64,000 nucleotides of DNA, from the NCBI GenBank assembly GCA_035544875.1, contig DASZZP010000031.1, forward strand, positions 124,001 through 188,000, read 5' to 3'. Under the pieces are notes generated by a model. The model saw nothing but the letters and a program-made list of their open reading frames with translations, ran no database searches and was not told where the DNA came from. Positions within the stretch are counted from its first letter, which is position 1, and the number at the start of each line of letters is the position of its first letter. Positions 63,894 through 64,000 of the stretch are shown here, piece by piece. The stretch comes from JASLEW01 sp035544875. Its GTDB lineage: Bacteria; Acidobacteriota; Thermoanaerobaculia; Multivoradales; UBA5704. Both the position numbers and the translations under genes were made by a program.

Positions 63894-64000
63894 TCATACG
63901 GCGTTGCGCAGCTCCCAGCCGAGGCGCGCTCCGAGAAAGACCAGCAGGCCCACCAGCGACACCAGCCAGGACATGTTGCCCGGATCATATCCCCAGGGGA
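63894..64000 (-). CDS. C-terminal end of a membrane protein (partial)
   Basis: On the minus strand a reading frame enters from the right edge. It ends MSWLVSLVGLLVFLGARLGW, then ELRNAV and a stop at 63894-63896. It shows a single hydrophobic segment. The rest of the gene lies outside the window, so neither start nor function can be given. It stops 53 bp upstream of the DUF4388 gene. Confidence 0.4.
   Translation of the reverse strand, partial: PWGYDPGNMSWLVSLVGLLVFLGARLGWELRNAV

Overview
The window is GC-rich (roughly 68-70 %), gene-dense bacterial chromosome. No rRNA, tRNA or CRISPR was seen. The gene content points to Acidobacteriota, possibly the Thermoanaerobaculia/Holophagae side: DesK/DesR-type two-component genes next to an ABC-2 exporter, a zinc-knuckle/TPR protein, an IPTL-CTERM secreted protease, a DUF4388 protein, HspR with dnaK, and many short overlapping (ATGA/GTGA) operons. 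This placement is an inference from family content; no marker gene was compared.

Layout. 0-14 kb: end of a methyltransferase gene, an RluD-like pseudouridine synthase, a very large secreted subtilase, a DesR/DesK-like regulator pair beside an ABC-2 exporter, a zinc-free MDR oxidoreductase, a DinB-like protein, an ABC-F ATPase and a decayed PIN toxin. 14-24 kb: a bifunctional PBP1b-like peptidoglycan synthase, a UvrA-type ATPase, a MauE/DoxX-thioredoxin pair, DUF2000 and PilZ proteins. 23.5-28.2 kb: a luxE-luxC pair without luciferase, then an ECF sigma / anti-sigma / CpxP-like envelope-stress operon.

28.5-32.8 kb is accessory. An exonuclease III gene carries ten in-frame 27-bp repeats and abuts an IS1-like transposase with a consensus sigma70 promoter. 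To its right lies lower-GC DNA with a HigB/RelE-like toxin, an XRE antitoxin and a third coupled unknown gene, plus two small genes. 32.8-40.5 kb returns to core functions: a LolC/E-type permease, carA, DAHP synthase, and a coupled operon of acyl-CoA dehydrogenase, meaB, methylmalonyl-CoA epimerase and a small unknown gene.

40.5-45.1 kb is the most system-like unexplained region. Two small HTH regulators, two helical-repeat (TPR-like) proteins and a small exported protein ending in a Cys-bracketed tail are arranged around hairpin-rich intergenic DNA. This resembles a split peptide-sensing module, but the function is inference.

45.2-53.2 kb holds a RibD-C reductase, a receiver protein with an unknown partner, and a complete TolC-MFP-RND efflux operon. 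53.2-55.2 kb holds a lipoprotein, a decayed RelBE-like pair and an apparently intact VapBC-like pair. 55.2-64 kb holds deoC, a SpoIID-domain lipoprotein, a DnaC-like loader, the dnaK-hsp20-hspR stress operon with a good promoter, and a DUF4388 protein.

Two dispersed non-coding repeat families (about 95 bp and about 66-80 bp, two copies each) occur in intergenic regions.
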